The position numbers and the translations under genes are program-made. Under the pieces are notes generated by a model. The model did no database searches. It was not told the DNA's origin and saw only the letters and a list, made by a program, of their open reading frames with translations. Shown here piece after piece: positions 1 through 12,059 of a DNA stretch of 64,000 nucleotides. Origin of the DNA: Ashinkailepas kermadecensis (lineage: Eukaryota > Arthropoda > Thecostraca > Neolepadidae); assembly GCA_034440615.1 (NCBI GenBank), contig JAOTOM010004865.1, forward strand, positions 372,001 to 436,000. The letters run 5' to 3'. Position 1 is the stretch's first letter. Each line of letters opens with the position of its first letter.

Positions 1-2990
1 AAGCTCCTTCCGTGAAAGCCAATTAAGCTATTATCACTAAAATTATACACTGTTGTTAGCTAAATTGGTGCGCGCACACAAAACAAAATTGATATCGATC
101 ACAATCGCCCCACGCGTCACGATAACCCCAGCAGCTAAACGAAACCCCAGCAGCTGACGCTATTGTCCAACCTGACACGATATTCCTTGCATAAGGCCAC
201 CCCAGCTCAGTTGTGACCTCATCCATATCCACCGGCATCCGTATCCATCGGTAAAGTTGGCCCTCCCCGTTTCCCTCGCTGTACACCATATTGAGAGATG
301 TAATCAAGAACAGCAGCCTCATCCTTAAACATCTAAAAAGCCGATTTGCACAAGCATGCATCTCTAACTGGCGACCTTCAAGGTCTGGCGGAAACAGACA
401 ACGTTTGGATGATGCTGCCGGCCAGTGGGCCGCCGCGTCAGGGCATTGGCCGCCCAACCAGAACATGTATTGCGCCATACCTGTCCACAAGAACTGACCA
501 ATCACGCTTCGAATATAGTATAATAATGATACTCTGGAAATCGGTAGATTGTGACGACACTGGAGACTGACCGACCTATTGCGGCTGATGGGATGATACC
601 CCCGATCAATGATCCCTGCAAACGGTTGTTTACACAAGTCACATAAAACATGAATCGTGTTCGGACTAAGTTGACAGTGTGGCCATCAACACAGCCAACG
701 CGGCCTTTAGCCAACCAGAGATCGAAATTTGATGTGTTGGACAATATACGGTCGCTTAAAACCTGCTTCTCCTTTGATTCGTCCAAGGCTGTGTTGATGG
801 CAACCCATTCAAATAGTCCGAACCTGGTGATGTAGCCTTGCATATCTACTTCGATACACATCATTCAATATCAACAAGGCTACCACTTGCTGGCATATCC
901 GATGGAGCGAATGCAAAACTGCACATGAAGGACTAGTCTACCATATCCAGCTGCAGCACAAGCATTCAATCCATAAACATTGGACCACACACCAGACACT
1001 TATTGGGGGTCGATAGGGAACTAATGCGGATATCGATGGCAGCGCCTCTGGTGGCTGTTATTGGTACTATTAACGCATGCTCAAATGTTATGCATTTTGT
1101 TGTTTATTTGTGCCATAATTTCAGTGCTTAACGAATGGAGAAATTGCCTTAGATCCGTTATCGTCCATTACAATCCACTGCGAACTTAATATTGATACAT
1201 TAGACACTTTAAGCAGCATATATACGGACCTGTGCAGTTCGCACAATTGGAACTACCGGTCTCTTTGCGAACCTACGTTAAAACCACGCCGTGACTTATG
1301 AAATGTCCACTTCGGATCGTGTTGCCGAGACCCCAGAGAGTAAGCAACAGAAAGAAAAAAAAAGTTTTTAAAAAATTTGACTCGGGTTTTGAGGTTTTAA
1401 ATTTTTTCACATGCTGTCAAAATAAGTGAAATTTACAAAGCTACATTGTTTATGAAAAATTGGTAGATGGTTCAAAATTTGTCCACCCCAGATAAAAATC
1501 TGCATTTAATTGGGAACATGTCGGAACAATTTTTTGTTAGCTTCGGAAATAATTAGGCTCGGGATTTTTTGGTTTAATATCCACCGATTCCCAATATTAT
1601 GCACTGCCATCGGCGTTTCTGGCACTGTCCTTCTAATGGACTGAGATAAAAGTTCGAAGCATTTAGGTTCTACCAATGAATCGTCATTAGTTTATTACGT
1701 ACATAATTTAGCCTTGAGGTCACCTCAGGCAATGTCTCAACCCTCCCCATCTTTCCGGTCTTATCCTCATACCCCGTCTCGAGGGGGGTCGATAGGGACC
1801 CCCTCGTCTAATCTCCAAACTAAGCATCGCACGAAAACGAAAGAGGTGTCATCGGAAAGCGCTCGACGAGTAGGGCCAGACCCCCCCCCAATACAAATTT
1901 CACAAAAAGTGACGTCACTAGGGGGCCTAGGCTTTCACGACTTACATCATGTTTTTGGCTCTGGGGAGTTCATTTTGGGTGAGATTTGGAAAAAAACTGA
2001 AGTTATTTGGAATCAGAAAAGGAAAGCGAAATCAATGAGGGCCATACAATTTTTGGCTATCCAAAATTCAAAAATATATATTTTTTTACTTTCACAATGT
2101 TGAGTTTTCAAGTGTTCTTTAATTTTCCTTTTCTAATGGGTAGAGCGGACCGAAAAACATTGGTCGAAGGCAACTTACTCCAATAAAAAATGCTTACTTT
2201 AGCCAGAATCTTCGATTTTAACTCGAATGGGCAAATATGCAAAACTAATAAGTAATGAAAAACGGAAAAAAATCCTCTAGTGCGTCTTGTTGCGTCCCTA
2301 AATATAAGCAAATGCTGAAAGTTACATTAAAATATCTTTATCCGTTAAGGCGTAACGACTGGTTGAACTTTTTTGGAGGTGACCTCTCTTGAAGATAAAA
2401 TTGACCGCCTTGAAACCTGCTGGATTTAGTGTCAGCACGCTGCAGGTTCAATAATTTGCACGTAAATAACTGATATGACTTGATACGTGGGCAATATAAT
2501 TTGTGTTGCCCTATTTACGATGTCATTGCTTATCACGCAGATTTTTGGGCCGACTTCAATTTGTTTACGGTATGGTCAATTATCTTTCGAACATGACCTG
2601 TACAAAGGACTGGTGACTGTCAGATCATGTCAAATATACACTCGATGCACCATTTCTTCAACGAATTGACACATGAAGTGTAATGATCTTGGGGGACGCA
2701 AGATCGCTATTCTAGGGCGGCATGCATCATTTTGCACTTAGAAAAACAACTTACGCCGTACATTTCGGTATGTATTGATGTAGCGTCATGCACATATGAT
2801 TATACATGACACCATGAATGCGACACGATGAAATTGGAAACGCACAACGTGGAAGAAACATACAAATGCGTCAATAGCGTCACATCAGCTTCGCTGTGAT
2901 CACCACTGTAATGAGCCCTGTTCCTTGGTCGTGCACACAGTCACTCCACAACGACCTACGATCCACTCCACAAGACACTAGGCTTTGCTG
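1..2990. other. Unrecognised non-coding DNA
   Basis: No coding region, RNA gene or mobile element could be recognised on either strand. Open frames are short, overlap on both strands and resemble no known protein. Two small perfect or near-perfect palindromes based on AGGTCACCT occur near 1718-1728 and 2378-2390; alone they are not evidence of function. Confidence 0.5.
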
Positions 2991-2995
2991 GGTGT

Positions 2996-3600
2996 TCAGC
3001 GGTAGGTCTTACTGCGGGGCCGACGGCGAGTCTTGCTGCGGGACCGGCGGCGAATCTTCCTGCGGGCCGACGACGAGTCTTGCTGCGGGGCTGGCGGCGA
3101 ATCTTGCTGCGGGGCCGGCGGCAGCAGTCCTTGCTGCAGGGCAGGCGGCAGCAGGCAGTGCTCTGGGTGCTGCCGAGCTGGCGACAGATCTTGCTGCGGA
3201 GCCAGTGGCTGTAGACATTCTTGCGGGACCGGCGGCAGGTGCTGCTGGGAGATCGGTGGCAGGTGTTGCTGCGGAGTCAACAGCAGGTCTAGGTGCGGGT
3301 GCTGCGAGACCCGCGGCAGTGGTTCTTGCTGTAAGGCCGATGGCAAATTCTGCTGCGGGGCCAGCGGTAGGCCTTGCTGATGGGCCGGCTGCAGGTCTTG
3401 CTGTAGGGCCGGCTGCAGGTCTTGCTGCGGGGCCGGCGGCAGCAGTCTGCTGCGGGGCAGGCCTTGCCGTGAGGCCGGCTGCAGGTCGTGCTGCGGGGCC
3501 AGCGGCAGCAGTCCTTGCTGCGGGGCAGACGGCAGCAGGCCGTGCTGCGGGTGCTAACGGACCGGTGACAGATCTTGCTGCGGAGCCAGTGGCTGTAAAT
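2996..3600. repeat. Degenerate 24-bp GC-rich minisatellite
   Basis: About 25 degenerate copies of a 24-bp unit built from GGGCCGGCTGCAGG and TCTTGCTG blocks. The unit is a multiple of three and has no stop codon, so several frames are open. The plus frame from 2896 to 3630 reads as an Ala/Gly-rich 8-residue repeat (GLAAGPAA type) and minus frames read as Gln/Pro-rich. Simultaneous opening of several frames is expected from the repeat and is not evidence of a gene. A real low-complexity protein cannot be fully excluded. Confidence 0.8.
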
Positions 3601-6600
3601 ATTAGACATAAAAGATCAGTGCAACTATGAGCTTCAGCTACAATTCCAGTTTCTTATTGCATTGCTTAAGCAATAGTGATACATGTTATATGTATGCTAA
3701 CATTCACCAAGATCATGGAAACATGTCTGATAAAGTAAATAGCAAGATACAATAAATAAGCTCCCAATTGTTAATGTTATCTAGGTTAATGACGCCTTTT
3801 TAGTACAATGTAAGCAACTATATTATTTTGCTGCTTTAGAAAATCGATCAGACCTTCAGGACTTATATAGCCAGTCAGTAAGCCCATCATTATCATCTAC
3901 CACATACATAAAACATTCTTACATGAAATCAAATATCCTTACGACCCATTTCGTAATCAAGTCCTGAGTATTAGATGAGCAGGCATGACTTGGTTGTCTT
4001 AACGTACACTTGCTCCCCAGTCTGCAAACTATGCTGCAGAAATATACATGCTGTAGTTGGCCACTGTATAATAATCATCACACCCAACAGAATTGTGCCA
4101 CCAAAACGTACAAGCCAAGATGTCTACTGGAGCACACAGAAATTGCCTGATTCCTAAAAGCACCAGTTTTCCCCATAAATGCACTGACTGACATTCACGA
4201 TCTACAGACAGCATCAAAAGGGCAACAACAAGACTCCACAAGGCAACAGTTACCAACTATTTACACACTGACAGGACTTTGCTAAAATTGCCACACCTTG
4301 TGGACTTGCTTGCTCCCAGGTAGACACATCAGGTCATAAATTATTTTGGTCAATACCATGCACACAGCAAGTGGAATGAGAGCCCAGGCCACCTGTAGGG
4401 ACTAGGTTTTTACATCTTAGTGTGGCATTTTTAAAATCACCAGAATGTGACAATCCATACTCAAACCAGAGACAAGATGAGCGGAATAGCCGAGTCACCT
4501 ATTAGTGTTGGACATTTTGGTACTGGTTGGGCTATCATTGATAAACTATCTTGGCTGTTGACTGATTCCAGGTAGATTGTAAACAGCATGGCATGACCAT
4601 GAATGGCATCATTGGTTCCCAAGCACCACAAGGCTGATAGTGCAGCATGTCTTTTAAATACACAATTTACATAGCATGTACAATTTCTGAGAAACAAGCA
4701 TGCATATACCAATGCTATTCATGGCCTTGACAAACTATCTGTTGGCTACTGTTGCCTGCTCCAAGGAACACCTAGTAGTGAACAGCACATATGACCACAT
4801 AATACCAGCCCTAAAGAAGCTGATTTATACATTTTATAAGAATGATATTCAGAATCTGAAAATAAGGAGATTTGAATTTCAATTCCAAGGTTTGCAACTC
4901 ATCAGGGTTTTCAGAAGATTGACATTTTCAAACACAAATTATTGCATCGATTAAATCTTCCAACAACTATTTGTGGATTCAGATTGTATGATTTTCTTTC
5001 TTCAGAAAAGTTCCATTACATGAACCATATTATTTCTGGCACCTTCATATTTCCCACTCTATGCTGGTATTTTCAGAGAAGCATCCAACATTTTGGGTAA
5101 GCTTTTTTGACAAGATGAAATTTACCCACAATCATATTCACATCACATACCACATATGCACAACCAACATTTTGCAGTACTATTGCAACTTAGATCATTC
5201 ACAAAATAAGTTAATGGCATGCTTTGTTTCTGTAGAGCAGTCTAGATTACGCTAGGTTAATTTTCTGCTGAAATTTGAGAATTTGCTCATTAAACATTTC
5301 ATTTTTTTAAAGAGGAGGTTAGGATAGAATATGTTAGATTTCTTTGGAAAATATTCCATTAACATCACTATATATCACTCATCAAAGCCCTTTTTGGTAA
5401 TATTTAGGTCACAGAGAGAAAAGCAAGCATTTGCAATAAAAACAAGCAGTCACTTCATCTTAATCACATCAATAAACTTGGTATTCATGCATTCTTATCT
5501 AAATCTGGTTAATAATCTAAAATCCAAATCTACAGTACAGAAACTATATGACCTTGGCCATTTTAGCCATTAAGAGTGCTTTCTTCATGTGTCCCAAATA
5601 AGATTGTTACAAAAACAAAATTGGAAATAATTAATTATTTAAATTGTTACATATACACAGCAGATTTGTTGGTGCATGTGCATCAACAAGATAATAGGTA
5701 CACCACTGATGCCTGACCATGAAAGACATCAATGGTGTGTGAGCAACCAGTGCTGGCAGACAACAGCATATTTTTTAAAACTTACATTAAACATTTCCAG
5801 AACATGGACAGAACTTGAGGTGTGGCACACAAACTAGGAAATGATCTGATCTAGCATATTCCACTTTAAAATTGGGCTGTCTCCATCAATATTTTGACTG
5901 GCTCTAATGGTTAATGTTTGCTTAATTGTACTTTTTAAAATCAATATTAGGTGGGAAATGACAAATTTTGTGGTTTACCCAACCCCCATGGATGCTGCAT
6001 TATGTCACACTTCAGCTATGGATATTGGCTTGCTTTGCCATACACCTAACATCATATTCATCATATGATCACATTATATTCATCCATGGATTATTGATCC
6101 TGTCAATCTACATCTATGGATAATTGATTGTTGATAGCTGCACCTACCCATTTTAGATCCTAAAAAGTCTTGAGGAATTCCACAATATACCAGTGAGGTC
6201 AAAAACATCAGAAAAAAAACTTTGTCCTGACCCAAAGTGCATGGTTGTCATATCAATATCTCACACACCACTTTAATTTTCCATTCACCAGCTTTCTCAT
6301 TACAAGTTATACCCACTGACCTTGTCATAAGCATAGTGCTTTTGGAAAAAGGGCTGCATTCAGGTTTATTAAAAGGGCTGCTTTAGACATTTATTCAGCA
6401 ATATAATCAACATTATACAATAACATATAACAATATATAACAATTTCCAATGTTCATGTCAATCAACTTGTAATGAACGATATTCACTTTGCATTAAACT
6501 CAGGAACCACAAAAATGTCGACATTCTCTACACACTACTTTCTAGCCCAGTCCTTATGAATAAGTACCACGTAAGTTTATAAAATTATGGTATGATTTAA

Positions 6601-6609
6601 AGAATGGCT
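3601..6609. other. AT-rich unrecognised DNA
   Basis: AT-rich sequence with only short, stop-interrupted frames. No protein, RNA or transposon signature was found. Composition resembles the AT-rich tract at 19.7-23 kb, but no clear alignment to it was found by eye. Confidence 0.4.
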
Positions 6610-6633
6610 TAGGTAGGTAGGTAGGTAGGTAGG
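6610..6633. repeat. (TAGG)6 microsatellite
   Basis: Six perfect TAGG units followed by TACC. TAGG-rich stretches recur near 19.5-19.7 kb and 39.0 kb. Confidence 0.9.
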
Positions 6634-6639
6634 TACCAA

Positions 6640-9340
6640 CGTATCACCGGTAACAACAGCCTGGGTTCGTGGCCTCGCCCTTGCTAATTTTTACTAGCAC
6701 CCGGGCCGTGGAGTTGATAAACATGCTCAATAGTGTTCCGGACTAAGAGACCAACCGGCGCATTTAATTCAAATTCTGCGTTAAAAAAAAATAATTGCTT
6801 TATCTCACCTTCATCCAATCTCATTATCCCCGCTACCGTCGCTGGAAGAACGCCGCATGAACTTGAGTTCACATTTGAAATAAAACTATCAAACATGCAA
6901 AAACCAATCCTGCCATCCATAAGTCACTTACAAGTATATATACCAAAATAGCTTGATTTAACGTTCTTTCATCTTCATCTTCATGTTTGAAATATAGTAA
7001 TATTTAGAACTACTTTTCATGCGAACAAATACCGATGCGCGTCGACTAGCGCGGCGAATAATCGTCTGAAATGCGTCGGATAGACTGACAATGAAAACAG
7101 GTCTTGGCATGGTGTTTTCTTTTTATCTGGCCCGGTGTCCCAATGTCCGCTCCAACGTGAGGATGGGCTCCTATCGTATATTCCCCTCAAATCTGACGGC
7201 TAAGGGGATGCATCCCTCCGTCCCTCCACTGTCGCGGAGCCCTTGCATGTATCAACGTATCCCGGTTAATTATGCAGTATTGTTTGATGTGCTTAAGGGC
7301 GGCTGCAAGGAGCGCGACAAGATAGAACAAGGACATTTACTATGACTTCTTTGAGGTTAGAAAAACATTGCCAAGAGTACAATATGTTAGAGCGACTAAG
7401 CTATCGCGCACGGCATTTTGTCAAAATCACAAACATGCAAAATTAACCTTCCAATCAGAAGTTACAATAAATTTTTGCTCATGAATAAATGGTGACTTAT
7501 AATATTAATGGCACAGATGTAACACATCGGCAGGGTAATTTCAACGCCGTGGATGTTGTAATGTCCCTTAGTGGATGCCGAGTCCCATCTGCTAGATATA
7601 TTTTACGTTAGGAAAAAGCTACCAAGACGTTTATATTACATCCGGTATCTGGCAAGCACAATAGAGGAGGTGAGAGAAGGCGGCCAGCAGACAAAGAAAG
7701 TGGTCTACCGAACAGGCATACGGAGGACATACACGCATGACACGTGACAGTACATTTTGAGGGTGTCCTTTGAGGTCCTGGCCCCCGGACGCCACTCGCA
7801 ACATGAAGGCGAAGCGGAGGCACTGGCGTCCAGGGCGAGCCGTGGGTGTCCGGGCTCCACCTTGTTTGTGTAGGTAAATCGTGAAGCTAAAAGCTTCGAA
7901 AAACCAGAAGGAAGAAAAACCAGGCTGCTTGTAGACCTTGAAAGTGAAAAAAAACAAGCGTGATCCAAAGGGCACCCATCTTTTTTCCAACTTCGATCGA
8001 TCCCTGTTTGCCTATTGTATGATAGCCCATATGCTTGGGTCAGACGAGAGCTGAGAGGAAATTGGCGTTTGACTTTACCAAATCCCACTTCAACTGGCAA
8101 TTTCGTGACTAACGCTTGGCGTGCCGGCAACGCGTCGACGGGCAACACGGCTGAGGTTAAAGGTGGCTCCTCCTGGCCGCTTTCTATAACTGTTATGGAT
8201 ATGTCACATATCGACCGCATTCCAGGTGATATCGACAGGGGATAGCACACCATGGTCACATCCTAAGGTTCTGTCATAGATGCGATCTATGGCTGTGATT
8301 TTTTTCTCCATTTTCAGTTTGATTTTTACTAAAGAGAGATAAAAATTATTTTTCTTTAAAAGTTTAACTAAAGATTTAATTCTCTTGAAGGTAAAGAGCT
8401 TCTAATCTTTCTATACCTAAGCTCCCGATTGTAAAATGTATGGCATATTGGTGTGCGAGTGCAGCTTCATACACTTCGATTTTACCGAACTGTTTGATTG
8501 TTATTGGTAAGGCCTCGCGACCTAGCTTTGAGGATAAAGTGGAGAAATGTGGCCAGTGATTCAGATCGAAGTTACCAAAAAATTAAATGTGTGTTAATTA
8601 AATTAAGGTAAAGAAAATCATTACTTGGATATCACAATGCTACACTGGGGCCCACTCATGTCATGGAGGAACGTCTTCTTCGGAATTTGCCGGAAGGGAT
8701 TGGCAGACACCCACAATACATGAACATGATTGTTTCATGTTGATATGATGTCTGTGTCAGTCCACAGTTTTTGCTTGTTATAAATAACATCATTGTCATC
8801 ATTGCCACCATTACCATCACTATGATTATCCGACTCAAACGAACTCTTGTAGATTCCATATCGGTACAGATTTATACCCATCTAGAATCCTGTTCCAGTA
8901 CCCGTGTTCTGCACCTGTACGAACTTGCATGGTAACGTCAAACTGAGTTTTATGTGATGTGAAACATGATAGCATTCATGGGTGTCGATACGTTGAAAAA
9001 ATGGTGGGGGCAAGGGAAATTCAGACCAAGATAACCCACCTAAATCCAAACCCGACTGGATTTGGGGAATCGCAGTATTTAGGTGTCGGAAAGTTCATTT
9101 TTGTGGGACTCTTCATGTATAATACATTGAACGTTGAGAGCAGAGGCATTGGTCCACCAACTTGAAATTTAGTAGCATAGTGTTAACCGTCGCATTACGA
9201 CGTTTCTGTGGTAACGCCGCTCACAAAGGGGTCGAGCCCACTCCATGTTCCCCGGAACTAAGCGTGCTAGGGTAAAATTATAACGGAGTTGGAAAGCCTG
9301 TTCAACTTAAGGTTCAATAATGTTTTGCAAACATCGTCAG
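6640..9340. other. Unrecognised DNA
   Basis: No recognisable gene. The longest frame is a 184-codon minus-strand frame (7705-8259) with no domain I recognise and competing frames on both strands. A degenerate CAT/ATC trinucleotide run lies near 8788-8828. Confidence 0.35.
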
Positions 9341-9354
9341 GTTCCATATAGTGT

Positions 9355-9795
9355 TAGATTTGTACTTTCTAATTATGGTTGTGGAGAGGACAATTCTTGG
9401 ATAATCGAATATGGAGAGGATATTTTCTTTCAAATATATATCAGGAGTTAAGTTTGCACTTTTCAAAAGATCTAGAGCACTTTGTCACAGAGCAATCCAT
9501 GGTCACAGAGCAATCCACGGTTGCAGAGCAATCCACGGTCACAGAGCAATCCATGGTCACAGAGCAATCCACGGTTACAGAGCAATCCACGGTCACAGAG
9601 CAATCCACGGTCACAGAGCAATCCATGGTCACAGAGCAATCCACGGTCACAGAGCAATCCATGGTCAAACAGTACAATGCAACCGCCAAATGAGAAAAAA
9701 TCCGATCATAATTGTCTGGAGAAGATAAAGTTATCGATGCCAAACATTCGAAAACCTGCTGTTATTCCAACCCTGGTCCCATACGTGATCTGCCA
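9355..9795 (+). repeat. Dispersed repeat D, copy 1, with internal 18-bp array
   Basis: This segment aligns with 22930-23205 on the same strand. Shared blocks include TGTGGAGAGGA, GAATATGGAGAGGATAT, a GAGCAC..TCACAGAGCA block, and downstream TTCCAACCC followed by GTGATCTG or CTGATCTG. The copies are diverged but collinear over about 280 bp. Copy 1 is longer because its TCACAGAGCA segment is amplified to ten 18-bp units. No coding capacity is shared, so this is a dispersed non-coding repeat of unknown class. Confidence 0.7.
9482..9665. repeat. 18-bp minisatellite, 10 units
   Basis: Ten near-identical units of consensus GGTCACAGAGCAATCCAC, with C/T variation at one CATGG/CACGG site and two units altered at GTCAC. 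The unit is divisible by three, so open frames on both strands (TVTEQS repeats on plus, DCSVTV on minus) are by-products. The homologous locus at about 23080-23095 has a single copy. Confidence 0.95.
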
Positions 9796-9799
9796 GAAT

Positions 9800-10660
9800 T
9801 GACACTTGGTTACGGTGACAAGGAAGTCATGCTTAACGGAACAAGGTTTGTGATTTTCGGCGGTTTCTGATATGCCGTTAACTTGTGCAGTATGCATATG
9901 TGTACATGAAATATAAGGCTCAGAAATGTGCCAGCTTGTCAAGTACGATGCTTACGAGCCGTTACCGCCCGGTGACATGTCATATCAGCTCATTTTCCGT
10001 CCAAGGTATGTACCTAGCCGTCGGAGTGAAACAATATGGGCACAAAAATACAACGAATAAGTCTGGTGAAGGAAATGTGGAATATAGCTCCCTGAAATTA
10101 GATTAGATAGACTGCAATCCAAGCTTTCTTTTCACAAGGGAAAGAAAGGGTTTCTTTTCATATCTACAAGTGGAAAACATGAGGCATGATACACAGCGTG
10201 ATGTGGGAAAGAAGCACGAGAGTGACAACCTTCAGTTGTCCAGATCCGCGACACCTCGGCATTTATTAAACTGGCTTAGGAAGTCAACATCAACCTAGTA
10301 CCAGCGAGTCTGATAGCACAGGACAGACTATGGCATGGGACTCGCTACTAGCGAAACCTGGATTTCGGAATGGGGGAGTGGAAGTACGAACAAAGTGTCA
10401 TCTTAGGTAAGATATCCAATTGGTAGGCACGAAGAATCGTGCAGAAATAGGTTGAAGCATTCCTACTTGGGTCGACCAGCAATTGTCCTTGTCCTTGCAA
10501 AAATTGTGTTGTTTGATATTCCCGTGATTTATTAGACTCGTCTGATGCAGTGACACGCCATCGATCTGATGATACCAGCCACAACTCCCTGGACCTTAAC
10601 TGCCCATTTTATTAGCATTTCTTTGCAAGCACTTTTAGGCGAGCGGCCCACGTCAAACTG
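9800..10660. other. Unrecognised DNA
   Basis: No gene or repeat recognised. A 78-codon minus frame at 10348-10584 has no recognisable homology. Confidence 0.3.
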
Positions 10661-10665
10661 TTTAA

Positions 10666-11594
10666 CACGCGCCCTGGAGAGCCTCTGAGAATTACGCGCA
10701 CTGGAGGGGGGGGGGGCGGATTCCGCCCCCCCCCTAAGATCTCGGCTCCTAGTAAAGCTGGAGGAACGAAATTCGCAGGGTGGATGGGCACGGTAGTGAA
10801 CTCTATTGTGTGCAATTTTCGTGACCTTAGGTCAATATCTTCAAGGTCAAATGAGGTCAGATTGGCAAAATTTTCCGGTTTTGCCTGGCTTGGCTTGTCA
10901 TCGTTATGGATCGCTGTGATTGGGTTTAAATGCTCAAAAATGGGCATCAATGATGTTTTGGACATTACTAATGATGCAATGCAGATGATAGACCCAACAT
11001 TTGACCTCAGGTCACCTACATAGCACCACTTTATCAGGTCAGTTACCTGTTCCAGTTACCGGAACCGGCCGCCCGCCCGACTGCTCCGTCGGGCAGCTCG
11101 GAGCAATCGGCTTCGTGAAGAAGGGAGTGAAGTACATGAATAAAGTATGGAAACGCAATGACAAACAGTACAAACGACAACCAGTAGTGCATTTATGGCA
11201 ACATTCCAGTTCATCAAGTTTGGTTCCATTAACCTGTCGTGAACTTGACCTGACTTGACCTTAGTGACCTAACATGACCTTGAAACTATACAGCATATCA
11301 ATATGCATCAAACAAGTCCCTAGTGTTGCCTAGAACACTTCCCTTTTGTCAGTATACTGGGACCGCATCTGCGCCGATTTTTGTGGTCTGGCGCTATAAC
11401 ATTTTTTGACTTTAGCGGCCCCTAACTTGAAAAAAAAAAATTCGGGCGATTTCAATTTTTCTTGCTTTAAACGATGCGCCGTTCATTTTTAAGCAGGTAC
11501 ACCGAAAATCGCGTATATCAACCGGTAAAATCTGCAGTTATTTGCGAAAAACCGGAGGGGTGGGCGGATTTCGCCCCCCCCTCCAGTGCGCGTG
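10666..11594. mobile_element. TTAA-flanked non-autonomous DNA element
   Basis: The 929-bp segment is bounded by TTAA on both sides (10662-10665 and 11595-11598). Its ends are inverted repeats: left CACGCGCCCTGGAG, right (reverse complement) CACGCGCACTGGAG, 13 of 14 matching. Both subterminal regions carry a G-run/C-run hairpin (about 10700-10735 and 11555-11586). TTAA duplication is the hallmark of piggyBac-type transposition, but no transposase is present, so this would be a MITE-like derivative; superfamily assignment is inference. A second copy of the left about 235 bp lies at 37570-37800 and a more diverged relative near 28683-28870. The interior carries 11 AGGTCA/TGACCT half-sites. Confidence 0.65.
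11246..11280 (-). promoter_or_regulatory. Cluster of four AGGTCA half-sites (DR4-DR3-DR4)
   Basis: Four TGACCT hexamers start at 11246, 11256, 11265 and 11275 with spacers of 4, 3 and 4 bp, giving AGGTCA direct repeats on the minus strand. AGGTCA direct repeats with 3-4 bp spacers are classical nuclear-receptor response elements. Function here is inference. Confidence 0.4.
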
Positions 11595-11654
11595 TTAAAT
11601 GACGTTAAAAGCAAAAAAAACAACAGACAATTGTGCACTTCTTTGATTCATTCG

Positions 11655-12053
11655 GCTTTCACTAAGTTTAGGTGCCCTGGAGGACAGCGGTGTCACACCT
11701 GTAAGTCAGATTTCATCGGACACTGCACCCAAAAAACTTAGTACATAAAATTTGTTGTAAGCTGTGTCAGGCTACATACATCGGGGAAACCAAACGTTCA
11801 GTCTGACTCAGATTCAAGAAACACATTCGTGACACGCTTAATAGTACAGCCGATAGCCCTTTTGGAGACCACTTCACAACCCCCCCCCCCCCGGCACAGG
11901 AATACCATACTTCAATTCCTTTGGACCTTTGGATGCTATTCAATGCTAAAGGCCATTTTGGTTGGAAAATCGCTGAGTCATTCGTCATTAAGGAACATAA
12001 AAGTTATTTAAATTTGAACACTACTTCTTGGCCGATATTATGATATGGTTAGT
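11655..12053 (+). pseudogene. Penelope-like element GIY-YIG fragment
   Basis: The plus strand encodes, with at least one frameshift and stops, the C-terminal endonuclease region of a Penelope-like retroelement. A cysteine-rich lead-in reads CPGGQRCHTCKSDFIGHC. Next come CQATYIGETKRSV, RFKKHIRDTLNST and SPFGDHFTTP, matching the family pattern YIGET..R....RF.EH..D and the later .PVG.HF block. The end reads GHFGWKIAESFVIKEHKSY then LNLNTTS, matching the terminal alpha-helical block. A C14 homopolymer follows TTP and is a likely frameshift site. The RT part is missing, so this is a short 3' remnant. It lies about 60 bp beyond the right end of the TTAA element. Confidence 0.7.
11880..11893. repeat. 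C14 homopolymer
   Basis: Uninterrupted C run inside the Penelope remnant; one of many G/C homopolymers in the window. Confidence 0.9.
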
Positions 12054-12059
12054 CGATAG

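Noticed and set aside
2896..3630. Ala/Gly-rich 244-codon frame, possible structural protein
   Set aside because: Coincides with a 24-bp array that opens frames on both strands. No signal peptide or flanking domain was seen.
7705..8259. 184-codon minus-strand frame
   Set aside because: No domain, no codon bias supporting coding, competing frames; consistent with chance in 64 kb.
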